Both the position numbers and the translations under genes were made by a program. Shown in pieces: positions 26,905-33,794 of a stretch of DNA of 64,000 bases. The stretch lies in contig NZ_CP053748.1 of the NCBI RefSeq assembly GCF_024400215.1, positions 2,976,001 through 3,040,000 on the forward strand. Direction: 5' to 3'. How positions within the stretch are numbered: the stretch's first letter is position 1; each line of letters opens with the position of its first letter. This stretch comes from Massilia sp. erpn (GTDB taxonomy: Bacteria > Pseudomonadota > Gammaproteobacteria > Burkholderiales > Burkholderiaceae_D). The notes beneath the pieces are model-generated. The model had not been told where the DNA came from. It saw only the letters and a list, made by a program, of their open reading frames with translations, and did no database searches.

Positions 26905-27020
26905 AGCCCGTGTCCACCATGGGGTCAGACCCCAATCGGACACGAACTCAACCACAGGCTTTGCTCTTTACTGTTTAGTTTGTGTCCGATCGGTGCCAGG
27001 CACCATGGTGGACACGGGCT
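26905..27020. repeat. GTGTCC/GGACAC inverted repeat, variant of the doublet family
   Basis: Perfect 17-bp arms at 26905-26921 and 27004-27020 enclose two smaller hairpins: one with a GGGGTCAGACCCC core and one with GGTGCCAGGCACC. The layout parallels the AATGTCC doublets, but the end motif is GTGTCC...GGACAC. It lies between the receptor terminator and the convergent DUF3325 stop (27032). Confidence 0.85.
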
Positions 27021-27031
27021 CGGCCGCTGGC

Positions 27032-27379
27032 TTATGCGGCGAGGAAGGTGAGCATGGCGAACGCGGCGGAGAGAAGGGCGCTGCGGCCAGTCAGACGGGG
27101 TGCGTAGGAGAGCAGGAGTACGAGGGCGACGGCGGCGGCCGTCAGTCCGCCTAGCCAGAGCAGGATGCCGTGGCCGACGCTGCTGTCGCGCAGGGCTGCA
27201 GAAAAGGCGAGCAGCAGTGCCAGGCCGCCGCCCATGCGCAGGCTGCGGCAGACGGCTGCGGGCGGCGTGGCGCCGCGTCCGTGGATGTCGGCGTAGTGCC
27301 GCTCCATGACCAGCGAGAGGGCGGCCAGGCCGGTGAAGCAGAAGGAAAACATCGCCGCCATATTCAGGATGCCGCTCAT
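27032..27379 (-). CDS. DUF3325-like membrane protein of iron-uptake operon
   Basis: 115 residues from ATG 27377-27379, overlapping the PepSY stop by four bases. Three or four hydrophobic helices (MSGILNMAAMFSFCFTGLAALSLVMERHY, GGGLALLLAFSAAL, GILLWLGGLTAAAVALVLLLSYAP, LSAAFAMLTFL) fit DUF3325. That family is repeatedly found downstream of PepSY and DUF3649 genes in siderophore-receptor operons. It likely assists inner-membrane iron release or reduction with PepSY, but its molecular role is unknown. Last gene of the operon. Confidence 0.75.
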   Translation of the reverse strand: MSGILNMAAMFSFCFTGLAALSLVMERHYADIHGRGATPPAAVCRSLRMGGGLALLLAFSAALRDSSVGHGILLWLGGLTAAAVALVLLLSYAPRLTGRSALLSAAFAMLTFLAA

Positions 27380-29010
27380 GCCGCCTCCTGCATCGTTTTT
27401 GCATTTGCATTTGCATTCGCGGCAGCGGCGGCGGGACGGGCGGCTTTGGCCTGTCCCCGACCCAGGCGCCATGCGGCATAGCCAAGTGCGGCGCCAAGCA
27501 GCAGCACGGTCAGGTCGAAGCCTGCCAATGCCCAAGCGCCTTGCGGCAGCGTGACGCCAAGGTGGGCCTGGCTGGTAAGGAAGTTCACCAGCGGCAGGGC
27601 CATGAAGGCAAAGGCGCCGGCACCGAGCTGGATGCGCCACATGGCGCGGTTCGGCATCAATTGGGCCAGCAGGACCGCAATGCCCCAGACCGCGAAGAAG
27701 ACGGTGATCTCGCCCTCGGCGCGTTCCGCCATCCCCACCGGCAGCAGGCGGTTGCCCCAGAAGTAAGCGGCGTATGCGATCGGCAGACCCGCGATGGCGC
27801 CGATATTCAGCGCTTCCACCAGGCGCGTGCCGAAGCCGATGCGTCCACCCGCCTTCAGCACCTTGGCCTGGCGCTGGCGGCTCTTGACTGCCCACAGCAG
27901 CGCGCCCGTCGCCACCATCGCGCATCCGGCCAGGCCGGAGATGAAGAATAGGGCGCGCAGCAGCGGCCCGGCAAAGCGCGCAAGGTGCAAGCCATACATC
28001 ACGCCATGCGTGCTGCCGCCGTCGATCAACTCATCGCCGGAGGTCGAGAGCAGGGCGCCGGTCTTGCCGTCGAACTGCATGGCCGGCTGTTTGTGCGACA
28101 GATTCTTGCCCGCCGCGCGGGTGATCGACACGGTGGCATTGGCGTCGTTCGGCGCCGTGATGGAAATCGAGCCGGCATGCTGGCCTTGCCAATGCTTCTC
28201 GGCCTGTTCCAGCATGGGACGCAGAGGCGCCAGCGGCGCAGCCTCGCCGGAGGCCTTGCGCGGCTTGCCTGCGCTGGGGAAGACTTCGGCGCTGAAGGTG
28301 TCGTGATCGCCCTTGTATGCAACCGTGGAGGCGGCGGGCATGAACATGAACATCAGCGTCACCAGGCCGGTATAGGTAATCATCAGGTGATAGGGCAGGG
28401 CCAGCACGGCGGTGGCGTTGTGCGCATCGAGCCAGGAACGCTGGCCTTTGCCAGGACGGAAGGTGAAAAAATCCTGGAAGATGCGGCGGTGCGTGATCAC
28501 GCCGCTGATGATCGCCACCAGCATGAACATGGCGCATACGCCGACGATCCAGCGCGCCGTCAGCGGTGACATATAGTGCAGATCGAAGTGCAGGCGATAG
28601 AGGAATTCGCCGCCGCGTGTTTCGCGCGCTTCGGCCGCTTCCGCGCCGGTGGCGGGATCGATCAGCATGTTCTTGAAGCGGCGCCGGCCTTTCTTTTCAC
28701 CGCCACCTTCCTTCTCCTTGGGCGACCAGCCGATGCGGGTGGCCGGCGCGCGCTCGGTCGGCAGCGTGATGAACCAGCGCGAGGCATCCGGCGCTCTTTG
28801 CTGCAAGGCCTGGATGGCGGTCTCGGTGGCCTGCGCCACCGGCACCGGCGTCATGGCCGAGGCGTGCAGCTCGGGCTTCATCCACAGCGTGATCTCGTCG
28901 CGGAAGTAGGTCGCCGTGCCGGCGCTGAAAACGAGGAACAGCACCCAGCAGACCAGCAGCCCGGTCCAGGTATGCAGCCACGCCATCGACTGGCGGAATC
29001 CTTCTTTCAT
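27376..29010 (-). CDS. PepSY-associated transmembrane protein (putative ferric-siderophore reductase)
   Basis: 544 residues from ATG 29008-29010. The N-terminus FRQSMAWLHTWTGLLVCWVLFLVFSAGTATYFRDEI is the standard PepSY_TM opening, and further helices occur near residues 150-170, 200-220, 360-385 and in a cluster at the C-terminus. Paired histidines in the helices (LHTWTG, YHLM) suggest haem or metal binding as in inner-membrane ferri-siderophore reductases (FoxB/FsrB-like). Two periplasmic PepSY-like stretches are present. Coupled by ATGA overlaps to DUF3649 upstream and DUF3325 downstream; together with the siderophore receptor this is an iron-acquisition operon. Reductase activity is inferred from family. 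Confidence 0.85.
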   Translation of the reverse strand: MKEGFRQSMAWLHTWTGLLVCWVLFLVFSAGTATYFRDEITLWMKPELHASAMTPVPVAQATETAIQALQQRAPDASRWFITLPTERAPATRIGWSPKEKEGGGEKKGRRRFKNMLIDPATGAEAAEARETRGGEFLYRLHFDLHYMSPLTARWIVGVCAMFMLVAIISGVITHRRIFQDFFTFRPGKGQRSWLDAHNATAVLALPYHLMITYTGLVTLMFMFMPAASTVAYKGDHDTFSAEVFPSAGKPRKASGEAAPLAPLRPMLEQAEKHWQGQHAGSISITAPNDANATVSITRAAGKNLSHKQPAMQFDGKTGALLSTSGDELIDGGSTHGVMYGLHLARFAGPLLRALFFISGLAGCAMVATGALLWAVKSRQRQAKVLKAGGRIGFGTRLVEALNIGAIAGLPIAYAAYFWGNRLLPVGMAERAEGEITVFFAVWGIAVLLAQLMPNRAMWRIQLGAGAFAFMALPLVNFLTSQAHLGVTLPQGAWALAGFDLTVLLLGAALGYAAWRLGRGQAKAARPAAAAANANANAKTMQEAA

Positions 29011-29318
29011 GGCAGGCTCCGATACAGAGTGTAGGCGATGCCGCTCATGATGGCGGACGGCAGCAGCAATCCAAACCAGGCGCGCGCGGCGCTGCGGGCG
29101 GCAAAGGCCCACAGCACGGCGCAGTTCAGCAGGGCGAAAGAGAGCAGTGTGGAATTGACGACGGCATCGGCGCGCGAAGCGCCCATGGCAGGCAGCGCGA
29201 GCGCCAGCAGCGATGCTGCGGCGGAGGTGGCCAAGTAGCCCCCCAGCACCGCCGCCAGCGTGCGCGAGGCGATACCGGCGCGGTAGCTGGCGTTTTCCGA
29301 AAGTGTCGGTAGACGCAT
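29007..29318 (-). CDS. DUF3649-like small membrane protein
   Basis: 103 residues from ATG 29316-29318, with AAGGAG seven bases upstream. Three hydrophobic helices (RTLAAVLGGYLATSAAASLLALALP, VVNSTLLSFALLNCAVLWAFAA, WFGLLLPSAIMSGIAYTLY) match DUF3649, an 'iron transporter' annotated companion of PepSY proteins. It overlaps the PepSY start by four bases. A terminator lies between it and the receptor gene, so it may be expressed at a fraction of the receptor level. Confidence 0.78.
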   Translation of the reverse strand: MRLPTLSENASYRAGIASRTLAAVLGGYLATSAAASLLALALPAMGASRADAVVNSTLLSFALLNCAVLWAFAARSAARAWFGLLLPSAIMSGIAYTLYRSLP

Positions 29319-29340
29319 GGGGAACTCCTTGGCTTGGAAT

Positions 29341-29381
29341 AAAAAAAGGACAGAGAGCTGATTGGGGAGTACTCCCTGTCC
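29341..29381 (-). terminator. Rho-independent terminator after the siderophore receptor
   Basis: On the minus strand GGACAGGGAG pairs with CTCTCTGTCC (one G-T wobble) and is followed by seven T's. It is located 23 bases after the receptor stop and 22 bases before the DUF3649 start. Within the operon it should give partial read-through, so receptor exceeds reductase. Confidence 0.85.
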
Positions 29382-29404
29382 CGAAAGGGTGGTCTTTACA
29401 TGCC

Positions 29405-31573
29405 TTACCAGATATAGCGCGCGGTAAGGGCGGCGGTTCGGCGCTGTCCGTAGAAGCAGTCGCCGCGGTTCAGACAGGTGGTGATCTGCACCTTGTCCGT
29501 CAAATTCGTTACATTCAGGGCCAGGCGCCACGGGCCGGACTCATACGACAGCATGGCGTCGAGCAGGGTGGCCGATGGCGTGACGATATCGTCCATGCCA
29601 TCCCACGATTTGCCCACGTAGCGCACACCGCCGCCGGTGCTGAAGCCGGAGCGTCCAGCCAGCGCGAACTTGCGCGTCAGCCATGCGGATGCGCTGTGCT
29701 TCGGCGTGCCGCTCACACGCTTGCCCAGATCTGGACCATTGCTGCGCGAAACGGTGGCGTCGGTGTAGGCATAGGATGCGATCCAGTCCCAGCTATGGTT
29801 GATGGCGCCCGTGCTTTCCAGCTCCAGGCCGCGCACCTTCACCTCGCCCACCTGGATGCTGTTGGTCGGGTTGCTTGGATCGGTTGTCTTGCGGTTCTGG
29901 TCGCGCAGATCGTAGATGGCCAGCGTGGTCGTCATATTGCGGCCGGCTGGCTGCCACTTCAGACCCGCTTCCCATTGCTTGCCGCGCTGCGGTACGAAAG
30001 GCTTGTTGTTCAGATCTACGCCGCCCAGCGGCTGGAAGGACTCCGCATAGCTGATATACGGCGACCAGCCGCTGTCCGCGATGTAGAGCAGGCCGGCGCG
30101 GCGCGTATTGGCCTTGTCGTCGGTGCGCGCGGTGGGGCGACCCTCGATATCGTTCTGCACCGAGTCGTGGCGCCAGCCCAGTTGCGCCACCCACTTCTGC
30201 GCGATCTTCATCTGGTCCTGCACGTACAGGCCTTTCTGATGCAGGTTGGTGGTCGGCTGGTGCAGCATCGGGCCGGGGCGGGTGAAGTTGCCATACACCG
30301 GCGCATACACGTCGATGGCCGGAGCAGCCAGACGCGCTGCAGCCTGGCGCGTTTCCGCGCGCTGCACGTCGAAGCCCACCAGCAGGGTGTGCTCGACGGG
30401 ACCGGTCTTGAAGTGCGATTCCAGCTGGGTGTCGATCAAGGTGGAGTCCAGCTCATTGAGCTGCTGGACCAGATCGCGGTTCACGGTGCGCTGGTCGGCA
30501 TTGAAGACGGGGCGCGCCGGGCGGCCGGTTTTCTTGTCGGCGGCGAAGCTGGTGTAAATGCTGCGGTAATCGACCTCGCTCTCGCTGCGGCGCAGATTCT
30601 GGCGCAGCGTGATGTTGTCGTTGAACTTGTGGCTTAACATATAGGCCAGCATTTTCTGCTTGGTGTTATAGGCGTCCCAACCCGGTTCGCTGATGAAGGT
30701 ATCGGTCGGAATCTGGCCGTATTTGGACGGCAGCAGCGTGCCTTGCCAAGGGAAGAAGCCGATCATCGATCCGCTTTCATCCTTCTGATACTGGCCCATC
30801 AAGGTCAGCGAGGTATTCGCATCCGGCGCCCAGGTCAGGGAAGGGGCCAGCACCTTGCGGTCGTCGGCAACGTGTTTGACCTGGGTATCGCTGTCGCGGC
30901 CCACGGCCACGATGCGCGCCATCCAGTGGCCCCGCTGGTCCAGCACCTGATTCACGTCGGCCGAAATCTGCTTGCGATTATGGCTGCCGATCTGCACCTG
31001 CACTTCGCGGCGGTCCTGCGCCTGCGGGGTTTTCGACACCATATTCACGATGCCGCCAATGCCGCCCTGGCCATACAGCACGGACGAAGGGCCGCGCAGC
31101 ACTTCCACGCGCTCCAGCGTGAATGGATCGGGACGCGCGTTGTTATAGAAGCCGAAGTTGGTCTGCAGGCCATTCAGCATCTGCGTCGACGAGCCGCCGC
31201 GCGCGCTGATGCTGTCGCCCCGGCTGTCGAAATAGCTGGTCACCATGCCGGCGCTGTAGCCCACGGTTTGGCGCAGCGTCTGCGCGCCCTGCGCCTCGAA
31301 CTGCTCGCGCAGCACCACGCTGATGGCCTGCGGCGTTTCGATCAGCGGCGTATCGGTCTTGGTGGCGGCGCCTGCGCGCTTGGCGTTGAAGCCCACATCG
31401 CCGTCCTCGCGGCGGCCCTCGACCTTGATCACGGCCATGGTGGCCTCGGCGGCTTCGCCATTCGCGTCTGCCGTGTCGGCGCCGCGCGCCTGGGCAACGC
31501 CGCCGCCAGCGGCCAGCAGCAGCGCGCAAGCGGCTGCCAGGGGAGTGAGTTTGAGCTGATGCGGGTACGCCAT
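29405..31573 (-). CDS. TonB-dependent siderophore receptor
   Basis: 722 residues, signal peptide to about residue 30 (LLAAGGGVAQARG). The plug (TDTPLIETPQAISVVLREQFEAQGAQTLRQTVGYSAG, RGGSSTQMLNGLQ, VEVLRGPSSVLYGQGGIGGIVNMVSKTP) and the barrel ending CLNRGDCFYGQRRTAALTARYIW place it in the FhuA/FoxA-type ferric-siderophore group. A Cys pair precedes the last strand, as in that group. A Fur-box palindrome upstream and downstream PepSY/DUF3649/DUF3325 genes support iron regulation and siderophore uptake. The exact siderophore is unknown; hydroxamate types are common for this group. No siderophore biosynthesis genes occur in the window. Confidence 0.92.
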   Translation of the reverse strand: MAYPHQLKLTPLAAACALLLAAGGGVAQARGADTADANGEAAEATMAVIKVEGRREDGDVGFNAKRAGAATKTDTPLIETPQAISVVLREQFEAQGAQTLRQTVGYSAGMVTSYFDSRGDSISARGGSSTQMLNGLQTNFGFYNNARPDPFTLERVEVLRGPSSVLYGQGGIGGIVNMVSKTPQAQDRREVQVQIGSHNRKQISADVNQVLDQRGHWMARIVAVGRDSDTQVKHVADDRKVLAPSLTWAPDANTSLTLMGQYQKDESGSMIGFFPWQGTLLPSKYGQIPTDTFISEPGWDAYNTKQKMLAYMLSHKFNDNITLRQNLRRSESEVDYRSIYTSFAADKKTGRPARPVFNADQRTVNRDLVQQLNELDSTLIDTQLESHFKTGPVEHTLLVGFDVQRAETRQAAARLAAPAIDVYAPVYGNFTRPGPMLHQPTTNLHQKGLYVQDQMKIAQKWVAQLGWRHDSVQNDIEGRPTARTDDKANTRRAGLLYIADSGWSPYISYAESFQPLGGVDLNNKPFVPQRGKQWEAGLKWQPAGRNMTTTLAIYDLRDQNRKTTDPSNPTNSIQVGEVKVRGLELESTGAINHSWDWIASYAYTDATVSRSNGPDLGKRVSGTPKHSASAWLTRKFALAGRSGFSTGGGVRYVGKSWDGMDDIVTPSATLLDAMLSYESGPWRLALNVTNLTDKVQITTCLNRGDCFYGQRRTAALTARYIW

Positions 31574-31635
31574 TGCCTTGAAGTCCTGTGATGCGAAAAG
31601 GCTGGCGATGCGGAGTGCGGCTGGCTATTCGTGAA

Positions 31636-31650
31636 TGAGAATTATTCTCA
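31636..31650. promoter_or_regulatory. Fur box upstream of siderophore receptor
   Basis: TGAGAAT-T-ATTCTCA, a perfect 7-1-7 palindrome matching the core of the Fur consensus. It lies 62 bases upstream of the receptor start, so it should overlap its promoter. Confidence 0.85.
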
Positions 31651-31782
31651 ATTGTAGCTTGGAATTGTTGGGCTGGCAAGGATGTATCATCGGCTTCTTC
31701 ATGTGCGGAAGATTGCCGTTGGTCAAAATCCCCATCTGTGCTGCAGCTAGAGTGAAGTTTCCAGGACGCAAAGGAGACTGTC

Positions 31783-33219
31783 ATGGCCCGCGCTGTGATC
31801 TGCAAAGGTGATCCGACCTCTCATGGGGGAAAGGTTCTCGAAGGTAATGAGGACGCCACTATCGACGGCCGTCCCATTGCGCAGCGGGGACATCAAACCT
31901 GGTGCCCGCAATGCAAAGGGAAATTCCCGATCAATGATGGACTGGACTTCCATACATTTGCAGGGATAGGTACAGCCGTTGAAGGCATGAAGACGGCTTG
32001 CGGTGCGATCTTGATCGCTACCCAGCATCAGATGACCATCGACGATCAATCGGGCGCCGGCAGCGCCGCAAATGACGCCTCTGGGAATAGCCCAGGCGAG
32101 TCCGACACGCAGGAAACCTCGGCTGCATTGTCTGAATGGGATGCAGACGTTCTTCCTGGCGCATCCTCGGTGATCGATGGCTTGAACTATGCGGCCTCCG
32201 GCAGTGCACCTCAAATGCTTCATACGGCCCAGGCGGGGGGACATTACTATCTTCCTTTAATGCTCGGGAAAATGGTTGGCCTTTCTGATGAACGCAGCAG
32301 AGCCATCGCAGCCTATTCCCAGTTCCCGGACCAGGTATCGGCCCTGGATGGTTACACGAATGGGGTTCGAAGCAAGATGTCTGCGCGGAGTTATGAACCT
32401 GCACAGATTGGAGAATATTCGGAGCGCGCAATTCATGCCTTGAATGGTAGGACTACAGGGGACAATCTAGCCTTCTACCATAAGGAGATCGCCAAATACA
32501 AAGACGACGATGCACGGGTCGGTATTGCCATGCACGGCCTGGTGGATTCGATTTTTCACTCCCGCTCTATGCATGGCGTGAACGTTACTTATGAGGCTCC
32601 CCTCGGTCATGGGCTGCATGGCAGCGAGCCTGATTACATTTCAGAAGACCAGGCGCGAGGTGCTGCAGGACAGCTGATGAGTGCATTCGAGACCGTGGGT
32701 GGCATACGGTTGAGCGACGAACAGAAGGCGCAGGCCATGGCTTCCGTGAATGCCGTACTTGGCCGGGCGAGAGCTCTCACCACTGAGGAAGGTCTCAATT
32801 TTGACCAGATGGGCGAGATCTACGGAACTGGAGCAGCGGACTATCCGCTGAAGCAAAACGAACGAATGGAACTGAATTTCCGCAAGGTGGTGAAGGAAAT
32901 GCTAGGGGCAGACATGAAAGTTCTTTCGCCACCTGAAGATCTACCGATTCCGTTCTGGCGCGGAAAAATCACTCACGAAGGAACTGTGGCGGAAACCGCG
33001 AATTTTTTGGGCGGCACTGAAGAGGATGCGCGCATCTTTGCCGCCAGAGGAATGAAGGCAGCGCAAAGCATTCTGCGCGATTTTTCCAAGACATCGGCTG
33101 CCTACTCTAAATTCGAGAATATGAAAATCGAGGAAATCTATGATTCTAAAGTGTGGTCTTTGAGAGGAATCATACCTGGGTATCAGATTAGCGCACCTTC
33201 CTCCAAGATTGAACTTTAA
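31783..33219 (+). CDS. PAAR-domain protein with C-terminal putative metal-dependent toxin (candidate T6SS effector)
   Basis: 478 residues; AAGGAG at 31771-31776 supports the start. Residues 1-90 form a PAAR domain (MARAVICKGDPTSHGGKVLEGNEDATIDGRPIAQRGHQTWCP), the sharp tip that caps type VI secretion spikes. A short Ser/Gly/Asp linker leads to an all-helical C-terminal domain of about 350 residues. Candidate metal ligands are H154 (GHYYLPLM), D183 (SQFPDQ) and H251/D255/H259 (MHGLVDSIFH). The H-x3-D spacing recalls zinc-dependent phospholipase C/P1-nuclease folds; that assignment is inference. Base composition is visibly lower in GC than neighbouring genes. The stop overlaps the next frame (TAATG), which encodes a lipoprotein suited to be a periplasmic immunity protein. 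No other T6SS genes are in the window. Confidence 0.8.
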   Translation: MARAVICKGDPTSHGGKVLEGNEDATIDGRPIAQRGHQTWCPQCKGKFPINDGLDFHTFAGIGTAVEGMKTACGAILIATQHQMTIDDQSGAGSAANDASGNSPGESDTQETSAALSEWDADVLPGASSVIDGLNYAASGSAPQMLHTAQAGGHYYLPLMLGKMVGLSDERSRAIAAYSQFPDQVSALDGYTNGVRSKMSARSYEPAQIGEYSERAIHALNGRTTGDNLAFYHKEIAKYKDDDARVGIAMHGLVDSIFHSRSMHGVNVTYEAPLGHGLHGSEPDYISEDQARGAAGQLMSAFETVGGIRLSDEQKAQAMASVNAVLGRARALTTEEGLNFDQMGEIYGTGAADYPLKQNERMELNFRKVVKEMLGADMKVLSPPEDLPIPFWRGKITHEGTVAETANFLGGTEEDARIFAARGMKAAQSILRDFSKTSAAYSKFENMKIEEIYDSKVWSLRGIIPGYQISAPSSKIEL

Positions 33220-33251
33220 TGAACCGTCTTTTTATCGCCAGAGAGGTCCGC

Positions 33252-33740
33252 ATGTCATGCTCATATCCGAAAGCGATTGTTCTATGCTGCCTTGTTTGCG
33301 CTATTGCGGGATGCACTGCAACTAGAGGCAGTCCCTCAAAAACATACGCGCAGTTATGGGAAGAAACAGTAAGACAGGCAGATACCTTGCTTGCGATCGA
33401 AAGAGAATTTGAAAAATCGCATCACTTCAATGGGGAAATTGCGCAGACGACAATGCGCAAGCTAAGCAGCGAGGGTTTCCAGTGCTCTTTGAAATACAAA
33501 ATGCTTCCTGCCTTGGCTGAGGGCAGCATAGACCACTTCACAATCGAAAACGTGCCCATGATTTACTGTTCAAAGCCCCATGTCCGGCAAGGTCCGGACG
33601 ATACATGCCGCACTTTCTGGGCTGCTTTTGAAGTGAATTGGCAAGACCCTGCGCTGCCGCCTGAAGTATTGGAGGCGGAGCTTGTCAGCACCACGATAAA
33701 GGATGAGATGTATTTTTGCCGCTCCACGGATCATGGATGA
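33252..33740 (+). CDS. Lipoprotein, possible immunity protein to the PAAR effector
   Basis: 162 residues. The start at 33252 is preferred over the overlapping ATG at 33219 because GAGAGG at 33241-33246 precedes it and a clean lipoprotein signal follows (SCSYPKAIVLCCLVCAIAGC, lipobox AIAGC). The mature part is a small mixed alpha/beta protein with four further cysteines (CSLKYK, IYCSK, DTCRTF, YFCRST) that could form disulphides in the periplasm. No known family recognised. Adjacent placement, shared low GC and periplasmic location fit an immunity protein against a membrane-acting effector; this is inference from context. Confidence 0.6.
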   Translation: MSCSYPKAIVLCCLVCAIAGCTATRGSPSKTYAQLWEETVRQADTLLAIEREFEKSHHFNGEIAQTTMRKLSSEGFQCSLKYKMLPALAEGSIDHFTIENVPMIYCSKPHVRQGPDDTCRTFWAAFEVNWQDPALPPEVLEAELVSTTIKDEMYFCRSTDHG

Positions 33741-33746
33741 TGGCCG

Positions 33747-33781
33747 AGATTTCGTCCGGCACTCAGTACCGGACGAAATCT
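33747..33781. terminator. Convergent hairpin between lipoprotein and M2 peptidase
   Basis: Perfect 13-bp stem AGATTTCGTCCGG / CCGGACGAAATCT with a 9-base loop, placed 6 bases after one stop and 13 bases from the other. There is no long T-run on either side, so it may work as a bidirectional or 3'-protecting structure. Confidence 0.65.
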
Positions 33782-33794
33782 GCTTATTCAAGCA

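Noticed and set aside
31783-33740. Whole prophage or integron around the low-GC PAAR pair
   Set aside because: No integrase, attachment repeat, tRNA or phage structural gene flanks it; only composition suggests transfer.
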